A DNA stretch of 64,000 bases from Pseudomonas sp. MPC6 (GCF_006094435.1 NZ_CP034783.1:6537001-6601000), one strand, 5' to 3'. Positions 17,666 through 26,471 are shown, counted from the first letter of the stretch. Numbers and translations: made by a program. Notes: a model not told the origin generated them from the sequence alone.

Positions 17666-18082
17666 ATGATTATCTGCGGCATCGAAATCAAAGGCAGCGA
17701 AGCGATTATCGCGTTGGCCTCCCTCGACGGTCTGGCGCTGAGCCATGTCGCCCTGGCCACCAAGAAAATCGCCTTGGAGGATGACGACGAGGCGGCAAAC
17801 GTCAAAGTGTTTGCGGCTCAAGTGGCGTCGTTTGTGCGCGAGAACTCCATCGATCGGATCGCGATCAAGAAACGCAGCAAGAAAGGCGAATTTGCCGGAG
17901 GGCCGACCACGTTCAAGATCGAAGGGGTTTTCCAGTTGCTGGAAAATTGCGAGGTGACGCTGCTGTCGCCGCAGACCATCAATGCGCAGAACAAAAAGTT
18001 CGATTTCGAGCTGCCGGCGACGTTGAACAAGTATCAGCATGAGGCGTACAAGGCGGCGTGTTCGGCGTTGATGAAAAAGTAA
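17666..18082 (+). CDS. DUF3010 family protein
   Basis: A 138-residue soluble protein starting MIICGIEIKGSEAIIALASLDG, with IDRIAIKKRSKKGEFAGGPTTFKIEGVFQLL in the middle. The N-terminal alternation of strands recalls an RNase H-like fold (GIEIKGSEAIIAL), but no function is established for the family. It follows the antitoxin by 32 bp in the same direction yet has its own RBS-like GAAAAAGGGATTGAA, so it need not belong to the toxin-antitoxin unit. Confidence 0.8.
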   Translation: MIICGIEIKGSEAIIALASLDGLALSHVALATKKIALEDDDEAANVKVFAAQVASFVRENSIDRIAIKKRSKKGEFAGGPTTFKIEGVFQLLENCEVTLLSPQTINAQNKKFDFELPATLNKYQHEAYKAACSALMKK

Positions 18083-18091
18083 TGACACACA

Positions 18092-18187
18092 TCCTGTAGG
18101 AGCTGGCTTGCCAGCGAAGAGGCCATCACATTCAACATCAATGTTGACTGTTACGCCGCCTTCGCCGGCAAGCCGGCTCCTACAGGA
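18092..18187. repeat. REP inverted repeat between DUF3010 gene and cdhR
   Basis: CTGTAGGAGCTGGCTTGCCAG at 18094-18114 and its inverted partner at 18160-18186 enclose about 45 bases. It separates two convergent genes. Confidence 0.85.
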
Positions 18188-18193
18188 ACGGCG

Positions 18194-19141
18194 TTATGCT
18201 TTCTGGGTTTGTCGCCGGTCTTCCCGCGGGCACCGCGCAAACCGCGCCCGATAACTGCGGGTGAAATACGACGGCGACTCAAACCCGCACGCGATACTCA
18301 CCTCCAGCACGCTCATGTCGGTCTGACGCAACAACTGCCGGGCCTTTTCCAGCCGCAAGCGCAGGTAGAAGTTGCTCGGCGTGTCGTTCAAATGCAGGCG
18401 AAACAACCGCTCCAGCTGCCGGCGCGTCACCTTGATCGATTCTGCCAGTTCCAGCGTGCTCAACGGCGGCTCACTGTGCTGCTCCATCTCCCCAATCACC
18501 TGCACCAGTTTCTTGTTCCTGATGCCATAACGCGTGGCGACTTCCATGCGCTGGTGGTCTTTGCGCGGGCGGATGCGGCCGAGCACGAATTGTTCGCTGA
18601 CCTGGATCGCCAGTTCCGGGCCGTGGGCCTGACCGATGAGGTCGAGCATCAGGTCGATGGACGCGGTGCCGCCCGCTGAAGTGATACGCCGCCGGTCGAT
18701 CTCGAACAGCTCCTGGGTAACGCTGAGCTGCGGGTAGGACTCCTTGAACGCGTCGATGGCTTCCCAGTGCAAGGTCAGGCGATGGCCGTCGAGCAGGCCG
18801 GCCTCGGCGAGGACGAAGCTGCCGGTGTCGATGGCGCCGAGGGTCACGCCTTCGTTGTCCAGGCGGCGCAACCAGTGCTCCAGGGCCGGGGTGGCGAATT
18901 TCAGCGGTTCGAAACCGGCGACCACCAATAGGGTTGCACCTTTTTTCAGCGGTTCCAGCGCGGCGTCGGCGTTGACCGACATGCCGTTGCTGGCCAATAC
19001 CGCGCCACCGTCGGCGCTCAGCACATGCCAGCGATACAGCTCGCCGCGAAAGCGATTGGCGACCCGCAGCGGCTCGATGGCCGAGATGAAGCCGATGGCC
19101 GAGAAACCCGGCATCAACAAAAAGTAGAAATCCTGGGACAT
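18194..19141 (-). CDS. cdhR: Carnitine-responsive AraC/GlxA-type regulator CdhR
   Basis: Activator of carnitine catabolism. The 315-residue protein has an N-terminal DJ-1/PfpI-like (GATase-1) domain (DFYFLLMPGFSAIGFISAIEPLRVANR) and a C-terminal AraC helix-turn-helix (STLELAESIKVTRRQLERLFRLHL, then LLRQTDMSVLEVSIACGFESPSYFTRSYRARF). Its divergent position from caiX-cdhCAB matches PA5389 in P. aeruginosa. The ATG at 19141 fits the family N-terminus; the ribosome binding site is weak. It is a paralogue of GbdR, encoded further right. Confidence 0.93.
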   Translation of the reverse strand: MSQDFYFLLMPGFSAIGFISAIEPLRVANRFRGELYRWHVLSADGGAVLASNGMSVNADAALEPLKKGATLLVVAGFEPLKFATPALEHWLRRLDNEGVTLGAIDTGSFVLAEAGLLDGHRLTLHWEAIDAFKESYPQLSVTQELFEIDRRRITSAGGTASIDLMLDLIGQAHGPELAIQVSEQFVLGRIRPRKDHQRMEVATRYGIRNKKLVQVIGEMEQHSEPPLSTLELAESIKVTRRQLERLFRLHLNDTPSNFYLRLRLEKARQLLRQTDMSVLEVSIACGFESPSYFTRSYRARFARCPREDRRQTQKA

Positions 19142-19224
19142 GGAGCGCACTCGACTGGCAGGTAACGAGAGGCGGAAGCGTGTCGACGTTGATACGCCAG
19201 TTGCACGCGGCATTCAAGGGCACA

Positions 19225-19259
19225 GGTCGCTGCAGTGCAAGAGCTGGTCGCCGTAGTGC
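19225..19259. promoter_or_regulatory. Direct repeat, candidate CdhR operator
   Basis: GGTCGCTGCAGTGC (19225-19238) and GGTCGCCGTAGTGC (19246-19259) match at 12 of 14 bases and are 21 bp apart, two helical turns, as expected for the two DNA-binding motifs of an AraC-type dimer. They lie midway between cdhR and caiX. Assignment to CdhR is inference. Confidence 0.6.
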
Positions 19260-19347
19260 GCTTCCACGGGGTCTATGCTGCGTAACTTGTCATTACCGGC
19301 GCACGAAGATGCCGGAACCCACAATAACGTCTGCCGAGGAACCCGAC

Positions 19348-20292
19348 ATGAAACGACTGATCAGCAGCTGTGTTCTTGCACTCAGCGGTACCGCCTTATT
19401 GAGCGCCGGTGTCATGGCGGCCGAACCTGCATCGTGCCAGAACGTGCGCATGGGCGTCGTGAACTGGACCGACGTGATCGCCACCAGCGCCATGACCCAG
19501 GTGCTGCTCGACGGCCTCGGCTACAACACCAAACAAACCAGCGCATCCCAGCAAATCATCTTCGCCGGGATCCGCGACCAGCGCCTGGACCTGTTCCTGG
19601 GCTACTGGAACCCGTTGATGACGCAGACCATCACGCCTTTCGTCCAGGCCAATCAAGTCAAGGTGCTGGAAGCGCCCAGCCTGAAAGATGCCCGCGCCAC
19701 CCTCGCCGTTCCGACTTATCTCGCCGACAAGGGCCTGAAAACCTTTGCCGACATCGCCAAGTTCCAGAAAGAGCTGGGCGGCAAGATCTACGGCATCGAG
19801 CCTGGCTCGGGCGCCAACACCCAGATCAAGGCGATGATCGCCAAGAATCAGTTTGGCCTCGGCAAGTTCCAGCTGGTCGAGTCCAGTGAGGCCGGCATGC
19901 TCGCCGCGGTGGATCGCGCCGTGCGGCGCAAGGAAGCGGTGGTGTTCTTCGGTTGGGCGCCACACCCGATGAACGTCAACGTGCAGATGACTTACCTCAC
20001 CGGCAGCGAAGACGCCCTGGGCCCGAACGAAGGCATGGCCACGGTCTGGACCGTCACCTCGCCGACATACGCCGAGCAGTGCCCGAACATTGGTCGTTTG
20101 CTGAGCAACCTGACCTACACCGCCGAAGACGAGAGCCGGATGATGCAGCCGTTGCTGGAGCACAAGGACGCCTTCGAGTCGGCCAAACAATGGTTGAAGG
20201 ATCACCCGCAAGACAAACAACGCTGGCTCGAAGGCGTGACTACCTTCGATGGCAAACCGGCGGCTGACAACCTGAAATTGACCACCAAATAA
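19348..20292 (+). CDS. caiX: Carnitine substrate-binding protein of ABC transport
   Basis: Periplasmic ProX/OpuAC-type binding protein of 314 residues with a signal peptide ([24 protein letters not shown]). Residues such as W in [26 protein letters not shown] and [10 protein letters not shown] build the aromatic pocket for quaternary amines. In P. aeruginosa CaiX delivers carnitine to the CbcWV permease; cbcWV lies at 29.4-31.4 kb here. It is similar throughout to CbcX in this window. It is the first gene of the carnitine operon; the start follows GCCGAGGAACCCGAC. Confidence 0.93.
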   Translation: MKRLISSCVLALSGTALLSAGVMAAEPASCQNVRMGVVNWTDVIATSAMTQVLLDGLGYNTKQTSASQQIIFAGIRDQRLDLFLGYWNPLMTQTITPFVQANQVKVLEAPSLKDARATLAVPTYLADKGLKTFADIAKFQKELGGKIYGIEPGSGANTQIKAMIAKNQFGLGKFQLVESSEAGMLAAVDRAVRRKEAVVFFGWAPHPMNVNVQMTYLTGSEDALGPNEGMATVWTVTSPTYAEQCPNIGRLLSNLTYTAEDESRMMQPLLEHKDAFESAKQWLKDHPQDKQRWLEGVTTFDGKPAADNLKLTTK

Positions 20293-20366
20293 ACCCGATT
20301 GAACCACCGATTCGCAGCCCGACCGGGCTGCGGACGGAATCATCACGCCTGCAAGGAACCCCCCTC

Positions 20367-21254
20367 ATGAACCACGACGTCATCATCACCTGCGCACTCA
20401 CCGGTGCTGGCGACACGACCGCCAGAAGCCCACACGTGCCGGTCACCCCGAAACAAATCGCCGCGTCCGCCGTGGAAGCCGCCAAGGCCGGTGCCACCGT
20501 GGTTCACTGCCACGTTCGCGACCCGCAAACCGGCAAATTCAGCCGCGACGTGGCGCTGTACCGCGAAGTGATGGAGCGCATCCGCGAGGCGGACGTCGAC
20601 ATCATCGTCAACCTCACCGCCGGCATGGGCGGCGATCTGGAAATCGGCGCCGGCGAAAACCCGATGGAGTTCGGCCCCAATACCGACCTGGTCGGCCCGT
20701 TGACCCGTCTGGCCCACGTCGAAGCATTGCTGCCGGAAATCTGCACCCTCGATTGCGGCACCCTGAACTTCGGCGACGGCGACACCATCTACGTGTCCAC
20801 CCCGGCCCAGCTGCGCGCTGGCGCCAAACGCATTCAAGAGCTGGGCGTGAAGGCCGAGCTGGAAATCTTCGACACCGGCCACCTGTGGTTCGCCAAGCAG
20901 ATGATCAAGGAAGGCCTGCTGGATAACCCATTGTTTCAGCTGTGCCTGGGCATCCCGTGGGGCGCCCCGGCGGACACCACCACCATGAAAGCCATGGTCG
21001 ACAACCTGCCGGCAGACGCCGTCTGGGCCGGGTTCGGCATCGGCCGCATGCAAATGCCGATGGCCGCACAAGCGGTGCTGCTGGGCGGCAACGTGCGGGT
21101 CGGCCTGGAGGACAACCTGTGGCTGGACAAAGGCGTACTGGCGACCAACGGCCAACTGGTCGAACGTGCCACGGAAATCCTCAGTCGCCTCGGTGCCCGG
21201 GTGCTGACGCCGGCTGAAGGCCGGGCAAAAATGGGCCTGACCCAGCGCGGCTAA
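20367..21254 (+). CDS. cdhC: Dehydrocarnitine cleavage enzyme (BKACE family)
   Basis: Beta-keto acid cleavage enzyme that converts dehydrocarnitine plus acetyl-CoA to glycine-betainyl-CoA and acetoacetate. The 295-residue barrel protein shows the metal-binding [15 protein letters not shown] near residue 48, [32 protein letters not shown] and the terminal [17 protein letters not shown]. It matches PA5387 by position and family. GCAAGGAACC precedes the ATG. A REP hairpin separates it from cdhA. Confidence 0.92.
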   Translation: MNHDVIITCALTGAGDTTARSPHVPVTPKQIAASAVEAAKAGATVVHCHVRDPQTGKFSRDVALYREVMERIREADVDIIVNLTAGMGGDLEIGAGENPMEFGPNTDLVGPLTRLAHVEALLPEICTLDCGTLNFGDGDTIYVSTPAQLRAGAKRIQELGVKAELEIFDTGHLWFAKQMIKEGLLDNPLFQLCLGIPWGAPADTTTMKAMVDNLPADAVWAGFGIGRMQMPMAAQAVLLGGNVRVGLEDNLWLDKGVLATNGQLVERATEILSRLGARVLTPAEGRAKMGLTQRG

Positions 21255-21265
21255 ACCCACACATA

Positions 21266-21366
21266 ACCCCTGTAGGAGCTGGCTTGCCAGCGAAGAGGCC
21301 GGTACATCCGCCACATCTTCTGTGACAGAAACACCGCCTTCGCCGGCAAGCCGGCTCCTACAGGGG
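21266..21366. repeat. REP inverted repeat between cdhC and cdhA
   Basis: Arms at 21269-21296 and 21335-21364 flank a loop containing ACATCTTCTGTGACAGAAAC. The loop is nearly the same as in the REP element at 54508-54606, so the two share a recent origin. Confidence 0.85.
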
Positions 21367-21393
21367 ATCACCAGATCTTTTCAGGACGTCGCC

Positions 21394-22359
21394 ATGACCT
21401 TTATCACCGAAATCAAAACCTTCGCCGCCCTCGGCAGCGGTGTCATCGGCAGCGGCTGGGTCTCCCGCGCCCTCGCCCACGGCCTCGACGTGGTGGCCTG
21501 GGACCCGGCGCCCGGCGCCGAGGCGGCCCTGCGCAAACGCGTCGCCAATGCCTGGGGCGCGCTGGAAAAACAAGGCCTGGCCCCCGGCGCATCACAGGAT
21601 CGCTTGCGCTTTGTCGCCACCATTGAAGAGTGCGTGCGCGACGCGGATTTCATTCAGGAAAGCGCGCCGGAACGTCTGGACCTGAAACTGGAACTGCACA
21701 GCAAAATCAGCGCGGCGGCCAAGCCAAATGCCCTGATCGGTTCCAGCACCTCCGGCCTGCTGCCGAGTGAATTCTACGAGAGCTCGACCCACCCGGAACG
21801 CTGCGTGGTCGGGCACCCGTTCAACCCGGTTTATCTGTTGCCGTTGGTGGAAGTGGTGGGTGGCAAAAACACTGCCCCTGAAGCCGTGCAGGCCGCCATG
21901 AAAGTTTACCAATCCTTGGGGATGCGCCCGCTGCATGTGCGCAAGGAAGTACCGGGCTTTATCGCCGACCGCCTGCTCGAAGCGCTGTGGCGTGAAGCCC
22001 TGCACCTGGTCAACGATGGCGTGGCGACCACCGGTGAAATCGACGATGCGATTCGTTTTGGCGCCGGTCTGCGCTGGTCGTTCATGGGTACGTTCCTGAC
22101 TTATACCCTGGCCGGAGGCGACGCGGGCATGCGCCACTTCATGGCGCAGTTCGGCCCGGCATTGCAGTTGCCGTGGACTTATTTGCCGGCGCCGGAACTG
22201 ACAGACAAGTTGATCGATGATGTGGTGGATGGCACCAGTGATCAGCTGGGCACGCACAGCATTTCGGCGTTGGAGCGCTATCGTGATGATTGCCTGCTGG
22301 CGGTGCTGGAAGCGGTGAAGACTACTAAAGAGAAGCATGGGATGGCGTTCGCCGAATAA
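21394..22359 (+). CDS. cdhA: L-carnitine 3-dehydrogenase
   Basis: Oxidises L-carnitine to 3-dehydrocarnitine with NAD+. The 321-residue protein belongs to the 3-hydroxyacyl-CoA dehydrogenase family: an N-terminal Rossmann fold ([18 protein letters not shown]), [41 protein letters not shown] with the catalytic histidine, and a helical C-terminal domain ([21 protein letters not shown]). It matches PA5386. I chose ATG 21394, which fits the family N-terminus and has TCAGGACG upstream. Confidence 0.94.
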   Translation: MTFITEIKTFAALGSGVIGSGWVSRALAHGLDVVAWDPAPGAEAALRKRVANAWGALEKQGLAPGASQDRLRFVATIEECVRDADFIQESAPERLDLKLELHSKISAAAKPNALIGSSTSGLLPSEFYESSTHPERCVVGHPFNPVYLLPLVEVVGGKNTAPEAVQAAMKVYQSLGMRPLHVRKEVPGFIADRLLEALWREALHLVNDGVATTGEIDDAIRFGAGLRWSFMGTFLTYTLAGGDAGMRHFMAQFGPALQLPWTYLPAPELTDKLIDDVVDGTSDQLGTHSISALERYRDDCLLAVLEAVKTTKEKHGMAFAE

Positions 22360-22370
22360 TTATCCAGCAG

Positions 22371-22481
22371 GACCGGCCCCTTCGCGGGCAAGCCCGCTCC
22401 CACAGGGATTTGCTGTGTGGCATAGATTGTATCCACACCTCAAATCAACTGTGGGAGCGGGCTTGCCCGCGAAAGCGGCAG
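22371..22481. repeat. REP inverted repeat between cdhA and cdhB
   Basis: Arms of the TTCGCGGGCAAGCCCGCTCC type at 22380-22407 and 22449-22476 lie in the 153-bp gap. This is the second REP hairpin inside the carnitine operon. Confidence 0.85.
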
Positions 22482-22512
22482 TCCAGTCACCACACTTCTT
22501 GGATTACTCATC

Positions 22513-22989
22513 ATGCCCACCCTCACCACCTACCAAACCGCAATCATCCCCGACTGGGTCGACTACAACGGCCACCTGCGCGACGCCTTCTACCTGCTGA
22601 TCTTCAGCTACGCCACCGATGCCTTGATGGATCGTCTGGGCATGGACAGCAACAACCGCGAAGCCAGCGGCAACTCGCTGTTCACCCTCGAATTGCACCT
22701 CAACTATCTGCACGAAGTGAAGCTCGATGCCGAAGTCGAAGTGCACACGCAGATCATCGGCCACGACAGCAAACGCCTGCACCTCTACCACAGCCTGCAC
22801 CTGGTGGGCGATGACAAGGAACTGGCGGGCAATGAGCAAATGCTGCTGCACGTCGACCTCGCCGGGCCGCGATCCGCGCCCTTCAGTGCAGAGACCTTGA
22901 GCAAACTGCAAGCCATCGTCGCCGAGCAGGCCGACTTGCCCGCCCCCGCCTGCGTTGGCCGCGTGATCGCACTGCCCCCGGCAAAATAA
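22513..22989 (+). CDS. cdhB: Betainyl-CoA thioesterase
   Basis: Hot-dog-fold thioesterase of 158 residues that releases glycine betaine from glycine-betainyl-CoA made by CdhC. The pattern IIPDWVDYNGHLRDAFYLLIFSYATDALMDRLG near the N-terminus, with the active-site aspartate of the DYNGH motif, is typical of the 4HBT family. It matches PA5385 by position and family. The product enters the GbcAB pathway at the other end of this window. Confidence 0.9.
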   Translation: MPTLTTYQTAIIPDWVDYNGHLRDAFYLLIFSYATDALMDRLGMDSNNREASGNSLFTLELHLNYLHEVKLDAEVEVHTQIIGHDSKRLHLYHSLHLVGDDKELAGNEQMLLHVDLAGPRSAPFSAETLSKLQAIVAEQADLPAPACVGRVIALPPAK

Positions 22990-23014
22990 CCACCCCCGAA
23001 CAAGGAGATCGCCC

Positions 23015-24178
23015 TTGAACACTGCCGCCGCTTTTGCCGACTTCCGTACCTATCCGTTGATCAGCGCGCTGGCTGGCGTGCAGACCCTGGCGGATCGTGT
23101 CCTGGTGAAATGGGCCGACGACCGAGTCAGCCCCTTTCATCACCCATGGCTGCGGGACAACTGCCCGTGCCCGCTCTGCGTGTACACGGTGACTCGCGAG
23201 CAGGTGCTGGAAATCGTCGATGTCGAAGAAGACCTGATGCCTGCGGAGACGAGCGTCGATGCTGAAGGTTGCCTTTGTGTCGCATGGCAGGACGGCCACC
23301 GCAGTCGCTTCGATCCGGGCTGGCTGCGCGCCCACGCCTATGACGATGAGTCCCGCACCGAGCGCCGTGCGGGAAAACCGCAAGCCAGGCTTTGGAACAG
23401 CGATTTGCAGTTGCCGGTGTTCGACTACCAGGCATTGATGAACGACAACGACGCCTTGTTGCAGTGGCTGCTGGCGGTGCGCGACATCGGCCTGACCCAG
23501 GTCCGTGGCGTGCCCACCGAGCCCGGCTCGCTGAAACTGATCGCCCAGCGGATTTCCTTCATCCGCGAGAGCAATTTCGGTGTGCTGTTCAACGTGCAAT
23601 CCAAGGCCGATGCCGACAGCAATGCCTACACCGCCTTCAACCTGCCGCTGCACAGCGACCTGCCGACCCGGGAGCTGCAACCGGGGCTGCAATTTCTGCA
23701 TTGCCTGGTGAATGACGCCGATGGCGGCGAGAATATTTTTGTCGACGGTTTTGCCATCGCCGAAGCGTTGCGCGAGGAAGACCCCGAAGCGTTCCAGGCC
23801 TTGTGTGAAATTCCCGTGGAGTTTCGCAACAAGGATCGTCATAGCGACTACCGCCGTCTCGCGCCGATCATCGCTTTGGATGCTGTTGGACAGGTGTCGG
23901 AGATCCGCATGGCGAACTTCCTGCGCGGCCCGTTCGATGCGTCGGTGGAACAGATGCCCAAGCTGTATCGCGCTTATCGGCGCTTTATTGCCATGACCCG
24001 CGAGCCTCGATTCCGGTTGATGCAAAGGCTCAATCCCGGGGAGCTGTGGTGTTTCGACAACCGCCGTACTCTCCATGCGCGCAATGCTTTCGACCCGGCC
24101 ACTGGCGCTCGGCATTTCCAGGGTTGCTATGTTGACCGGGATGAATTGTTGTCGCGGATCCTCGTTTTACAGCGTTAG
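23015..24178 (+). CDS. Gamma-butyrobetaine dioxygenase
   Basis: Fe(II)/2-oxoglutarate oxygenase that hydroxylates gamma-butyrobetaine to L-carnitine. The 387-residue protein has the N-terminal zinc-binding domain (C50, C52, C55 in RDNCPCPLC, and H95) and a TauD-like catalytic domain with HSDLPTREL giving the H-x-D iron ligands and RRTLHARNAFDP giving the distal histidine, followed by the 2-oxoglutarate arginine region. It starts at TTG 23015, eight bases after AAGGAG. Placing it after cdhB extends the carnitine pathway upstream. P. aeruginosa, as I recall, has the esterase hocS at this place. Confidence 0.9.
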   Translation: MNTAAAFADFRTYPLISALAGVQTLADRVLVKWADDRVSPFHHPWLRDNCPCPLCVYTVTREQVLEIVDVEEDLMPAETSVDAEGCLCVAWQDGHRSRFDPGWLRAHAYDDESRTERRAGKPQARLWNSDLQLPVFDYQALMNDNDALLQWLLAVRDIGLTQVRGVPTEPGSLKLIAQRISFIRESNFGVLFNVQSKADADSNAYTAFNLPLHSDLPTRELQPGLQFLHCLVNDADGGENIFVDGFAIAEALREEDPEAFQALCEIPVEFRNKDRHSDYRRLAPIIALDAVGQVSEIRMANFLRGPFDASVEQMPKLYRAYRRFIAMTREPRFRLMQRLNPGELWCFDNRRTLHARNAFDPATGARHFQGCYVDRDELLSRILVLQR

Positions 24179-24190
24179 ACCGCGTCATCG

Positions 24191-24285
24191 TTCTTCGCGG
24201 GCAAGCCACGCTCCCACAGGGGATTTGTGAACGAAGCAGATCCAATGTGTGTGTGTGTGGGCTTGCTCGCGAAGGCGTCAGCCCA
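24191..24285. repeat. Imperfect REP pair after the carnitine operon
   Basis: A CGCGGGCAAGCCACGCTCCC copy at 24196-24215 faces a partial copy, GGGCTTGCTCGCGAAGGCG, at 24260-24278. The second copy lacks the outer GTGGGAGC end and carries a run of GT repeats instead. Confidence 0.7.
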
Positions 24286-24314
24286 GACGCTACCTGCCTC
24301 CCCGATTCACAGGC

Positions 24315-24350
24315 AAAAAAAACCCCGATCAAGCCGTGACAGGATCGAGG
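24315..24350 (-). terminator. Rho-independent terminator on the minus strand
   Basis: Read on the minus strand, CCTCGATC and GATCGGGG form a stem with one mismatch around a 12-base loop, followed directly by eight Ts (24315-24322). No minus-strand gene ends near here; gbdR stops 585 bp away, beyond an oppositely directed gene. It may close a small RNA arising in 24351-24600. Confidence 0.6.
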
Positions 24351-24565
24351 CAGAGGTGGGTACTGTTGAGGAGCCGTTGCGCGAGGGTGACCAAACCTTC
24401 GTGAAGCCAGCTGAGCCCAGTGTGCCCTCTGCGCTCTTTGGAAAGTTAGCCGAAAACGACATGTTCATAGCCAATGCGGTCATTGCGACAAATTGCCCTT
24501 GCCGCCACCTCGAGCCCCAACCAGAATCGAGCCAAGACCACGTTCCCTGAAGAAGGATTTGCGTC

Positions 24566-24829
24566 ATGATGCACGCTGATTTGATTGACCAGGAAGACCT
24601 GTTGGGCCAACTAAAGTCGTTGGGTTTTCAAGTACCGAGCGGCTCCACCGCCGAGCAGGCTTGCGAGTGTGCGGTGCGAGGCTTGAACGATGAGCGGGCG
24701 ATAGTGCTGCGGACCATGGTCAAGCAGATGTACACCAGCAGCGCGACCATCCTGCCGGCCGTGCGTCAGGCTATCGACAAGCAATTGCTGCCGGCATTGG
24801 CGGCGTATCAACAGAGCCGTAGCGCCTGA
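24566..24829 (+). CDS. Small conserved-looking protein of unknown function
   Basis: An 87-residue soluble protein, acidic at the start (MMHADLIDQEDLLGQLKSLGF) and helical later (QACECAVRGLNDERAIVLRTMVKQMYTSSATILPAVRQAIDKQLLPALAAYQQ). I do not recognise a domain. AAGGA precedes the start at a proper distance, codon use is like its neighbours, and the frame ends just before a REP hairpin, so it looks real. It lies between the carnitine operon and gbdR. Confidence 0.65.
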   Translation: MMHADLIDQEDLLGQLKSLGFQVPSGSTAEQACECAVRGLNDERAIVLRTMVKQMYTSSATILPAVRQAIDKQLLPALAAYQQSRSA

Positions 24830-24834
24830 CAGAA

Positions 24835-24926
24835 CGCCTTCGCAAGCAAGCCCGCTCCCACATTGACCGAGTTCTCTTAGGGGAATGCGGTCAACTGTGG
24901 GAGCGGGCTTGCTCGCGAATGCAGGC
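24835..24926. repeat. REP inverted repeat downstream of gbdR
   Basis: Arms at 24837-24860 and 24895-24920 of the CGCAAGCAAGCCCGCTCCCA type separate the small gene from the convergent gbdR. Confidence 0.85.
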
Positions 24927-24934
24927 GCCTCGGT

Positions 24935-26038
24935 TTAGAGCCTTACGCTGGCGAAAGTCGACTCGTTACGCGCCTGACTCAACGCCGACAGCGGCCCGGA
25001 CAACGGCGACAGCACCAGTGCCTGCGGCAGCGGCATCATCGCCACTTGCTGCGTGGTGTTGGAACCGACGCGTTCGTCACGCGGCGGAATACCGAAGTAT
25101 TCGCGATAGCACTTGGAGAAGTGCGGCGTAGACACAAAGCCGCACACCGACGCCACTTCGATGATCGACATCGGCGTTTGCTTGAGCAACTGCCGAGCGC
25201 GGATCAGGCGCAGTTTCAGGTAGTAACGCGACGGCGAGCAGTGCAGATACTTCTGGAACAGCCGCTCCAGCTGACGACGCGACACGGCGACATACACCGC
25301 CAGTTCATCGAGGTCGATCGGCTCCTCCAGGTTGGCCTCCATCAGCGCGACGATTTCCTGCAGCTTCGGCTGGTTGGTGCCGAGCATGTGCTTGAGCGGC
25401 ACACGCTGATGATCCTGCTCGTTGCGGATGCGCTCGTAGACAAACATTTCCGAGATCGCGGCCGACAGTTCACGCCCGTGATCGCGGCTGATCAGGTGCA
25501 GCATCATGTCCAGCGGTGCGGTGCCGCCGGAACTGGTGAAACGGTTACGGTCGAGGGTGAACAGACGAGTACTCATGGCCACACGCGGGAAGGCTTCCTG
25601 CATCGAGGCCAGGCATTCCCAGTGCACGCTGCAGTCGAAGCCGTCCAGCAGACCGGCGCACGCCAGAGCCCAGCTGCCGGTGCACACCGCGCCGAGACGG
25701 CGCGACTGACGCGCCTGGCTTTGCAGCCACGACACGTGTTCGCGGGTAACAGTGCGTTGAATGCCGATGCCGCCGCAGACAATGATGGTGTCCAGGGCGG
25801 GCGCTTTGTGCATGGAGCAATCGGGGGTGATCTGCAGACCATCACTGGCCCAGACCTGACCGCCGTCGACGGTGATCGTGGTCCAGCGATACAGCTCGCG
25901 ACCGGACAATTGGTTGGCCATGCGCAGCGGTTCCACTGCGGAGGCCAGAGAAATAAGCGTGAAATTGTCCAGCAGCAGAAAGCCGATGGATTGAGGCGCA
26001 CGGTTCTGGGGTTGAGCCCCGGAGTTGAACGTCGTCAT
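24935..26038 (-). CDS. gbdR: Glycine betaine catabolism activator GbdR
   Basis: AraC/GlxA-family activator that senses glycine betaine and dimethylglycine and switches on gbc, dgc, cbc, sarcosine and serine genes in P. aeruginosa (PA5380). The 367-residue length fits, with an N-terminal GATase-1-like domain (IGFLLLDNFTLISLASAVEPLRMANQL) and a C-terminal AraC domain (DLDELAVYVAVSRRQLERLFQKYL, SIIEVASVCGFVSTPHFSKCYREYF, GIPPRDER). GAGGAG precedes the start. Its likely targets flank it on both sides in this window. Confidence 0.95.
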   Translation of the reverse strand: MTTFNSGAQPQNRAPQSIGFLLLDNFTLISLASAVEPLRMANQLSGRELYRWTTITVDGGQVWASDGLQITPDCSMHKAPALDTIIVCGGIGIQRTVTREHVSWLQSQARQSRRLGAVCTGSWALACAGLLDGFDCSVHWECLASMQEAFPRVAMSTRLFTLDRNRFTSSGGTAPLDMMLHLISRDHGRELSAAISEMFVYERIRNEQDHQRVPLKHMLGTNQPKLQEIVALMEANLEEPIDLDELAVYVAVSRRQLERLFQKYLHCSPSRYYLKLRLIRARQLLKQTPMSIIEVASVCGFVSTPHFSKCYREYFGIPPRDERVGSNTTQQVAMMPLPQALVLSPLSGPLSALSQARNESTFASVRL

Positions 26039-26324
26039 CGCAGAATCTCCTCACACAAAGCGGGTGATGGCCTCAGGCGGAGGCTCTTGTTATTGCCATC
26101 GTTCTCGCGTGGGAGACGGGCTTTGTAATGACAGAGCAATTGCCATGCCTAAAATTGAATGCGCGTTCAATAACTCCTGAAAACGACGTCGCGATGTGTC
26201 TGTATAAGCCGCGCTGCGAGTAGGGGCTATAAGTGCCATTATTGGCGGCAGGCGCTCTGCCCCGTCAGGCGTGAGCAAATCGGTAGCACTTGTGGGAACA
26301 GGGCTACAGCGACTTGATGAAGAG

Positions 26325-26432
26325 TGTCACCACAAGCACAGGTGACAGGCGGTAATGGCCAACCTGGATCCGTGATCCAGCTGAAGGCGCTTATCTGTAA
26401 GCGACGCGCCAAAACGTGGCGCGTTTTCATTT
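26325..26432 (+). ncRNA. Candidate structured RNA ending in a terminator
   Basis: Four hairpins follow one another: TGTCACC/GGTGACA (26325-26347), CTGGATC/GATCCAG (26364-26380), CGCTTA/TAAGCG (26388-26403) and ACGCGCCA/TGGCGCGT (26404-26424). The last one runs straight into TTTCATTT, like a Rho-independent terminator read rightward. No protein gene upstream on this strand would use it, because gbdR runs leftward. A small RNA divergent from gbdR is the simplest reading; I do not recognise its family and no promoter is certain. Confidence 0.45.
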
Positions 26433-26471
26433 CGGTGTTCACTTTGCGCGCAGTTTTGACTGGTCCGACGC

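Noticed and set aside
24307..24567. 86-codon leftward frame over the orphan terminator
   Set aside because: Its last codons are the T-run of the terminator and it has no domain or proper ribosome binding site. A non-coding RNA is more likely.
26154..26171. Second BetI operator upstream of gbdR
   Set aside because: ATTGAA and TTCAAT arms are present but separated by six bases rather than the two in the bet palindrome, so the same dimer is unlikely to bind both.
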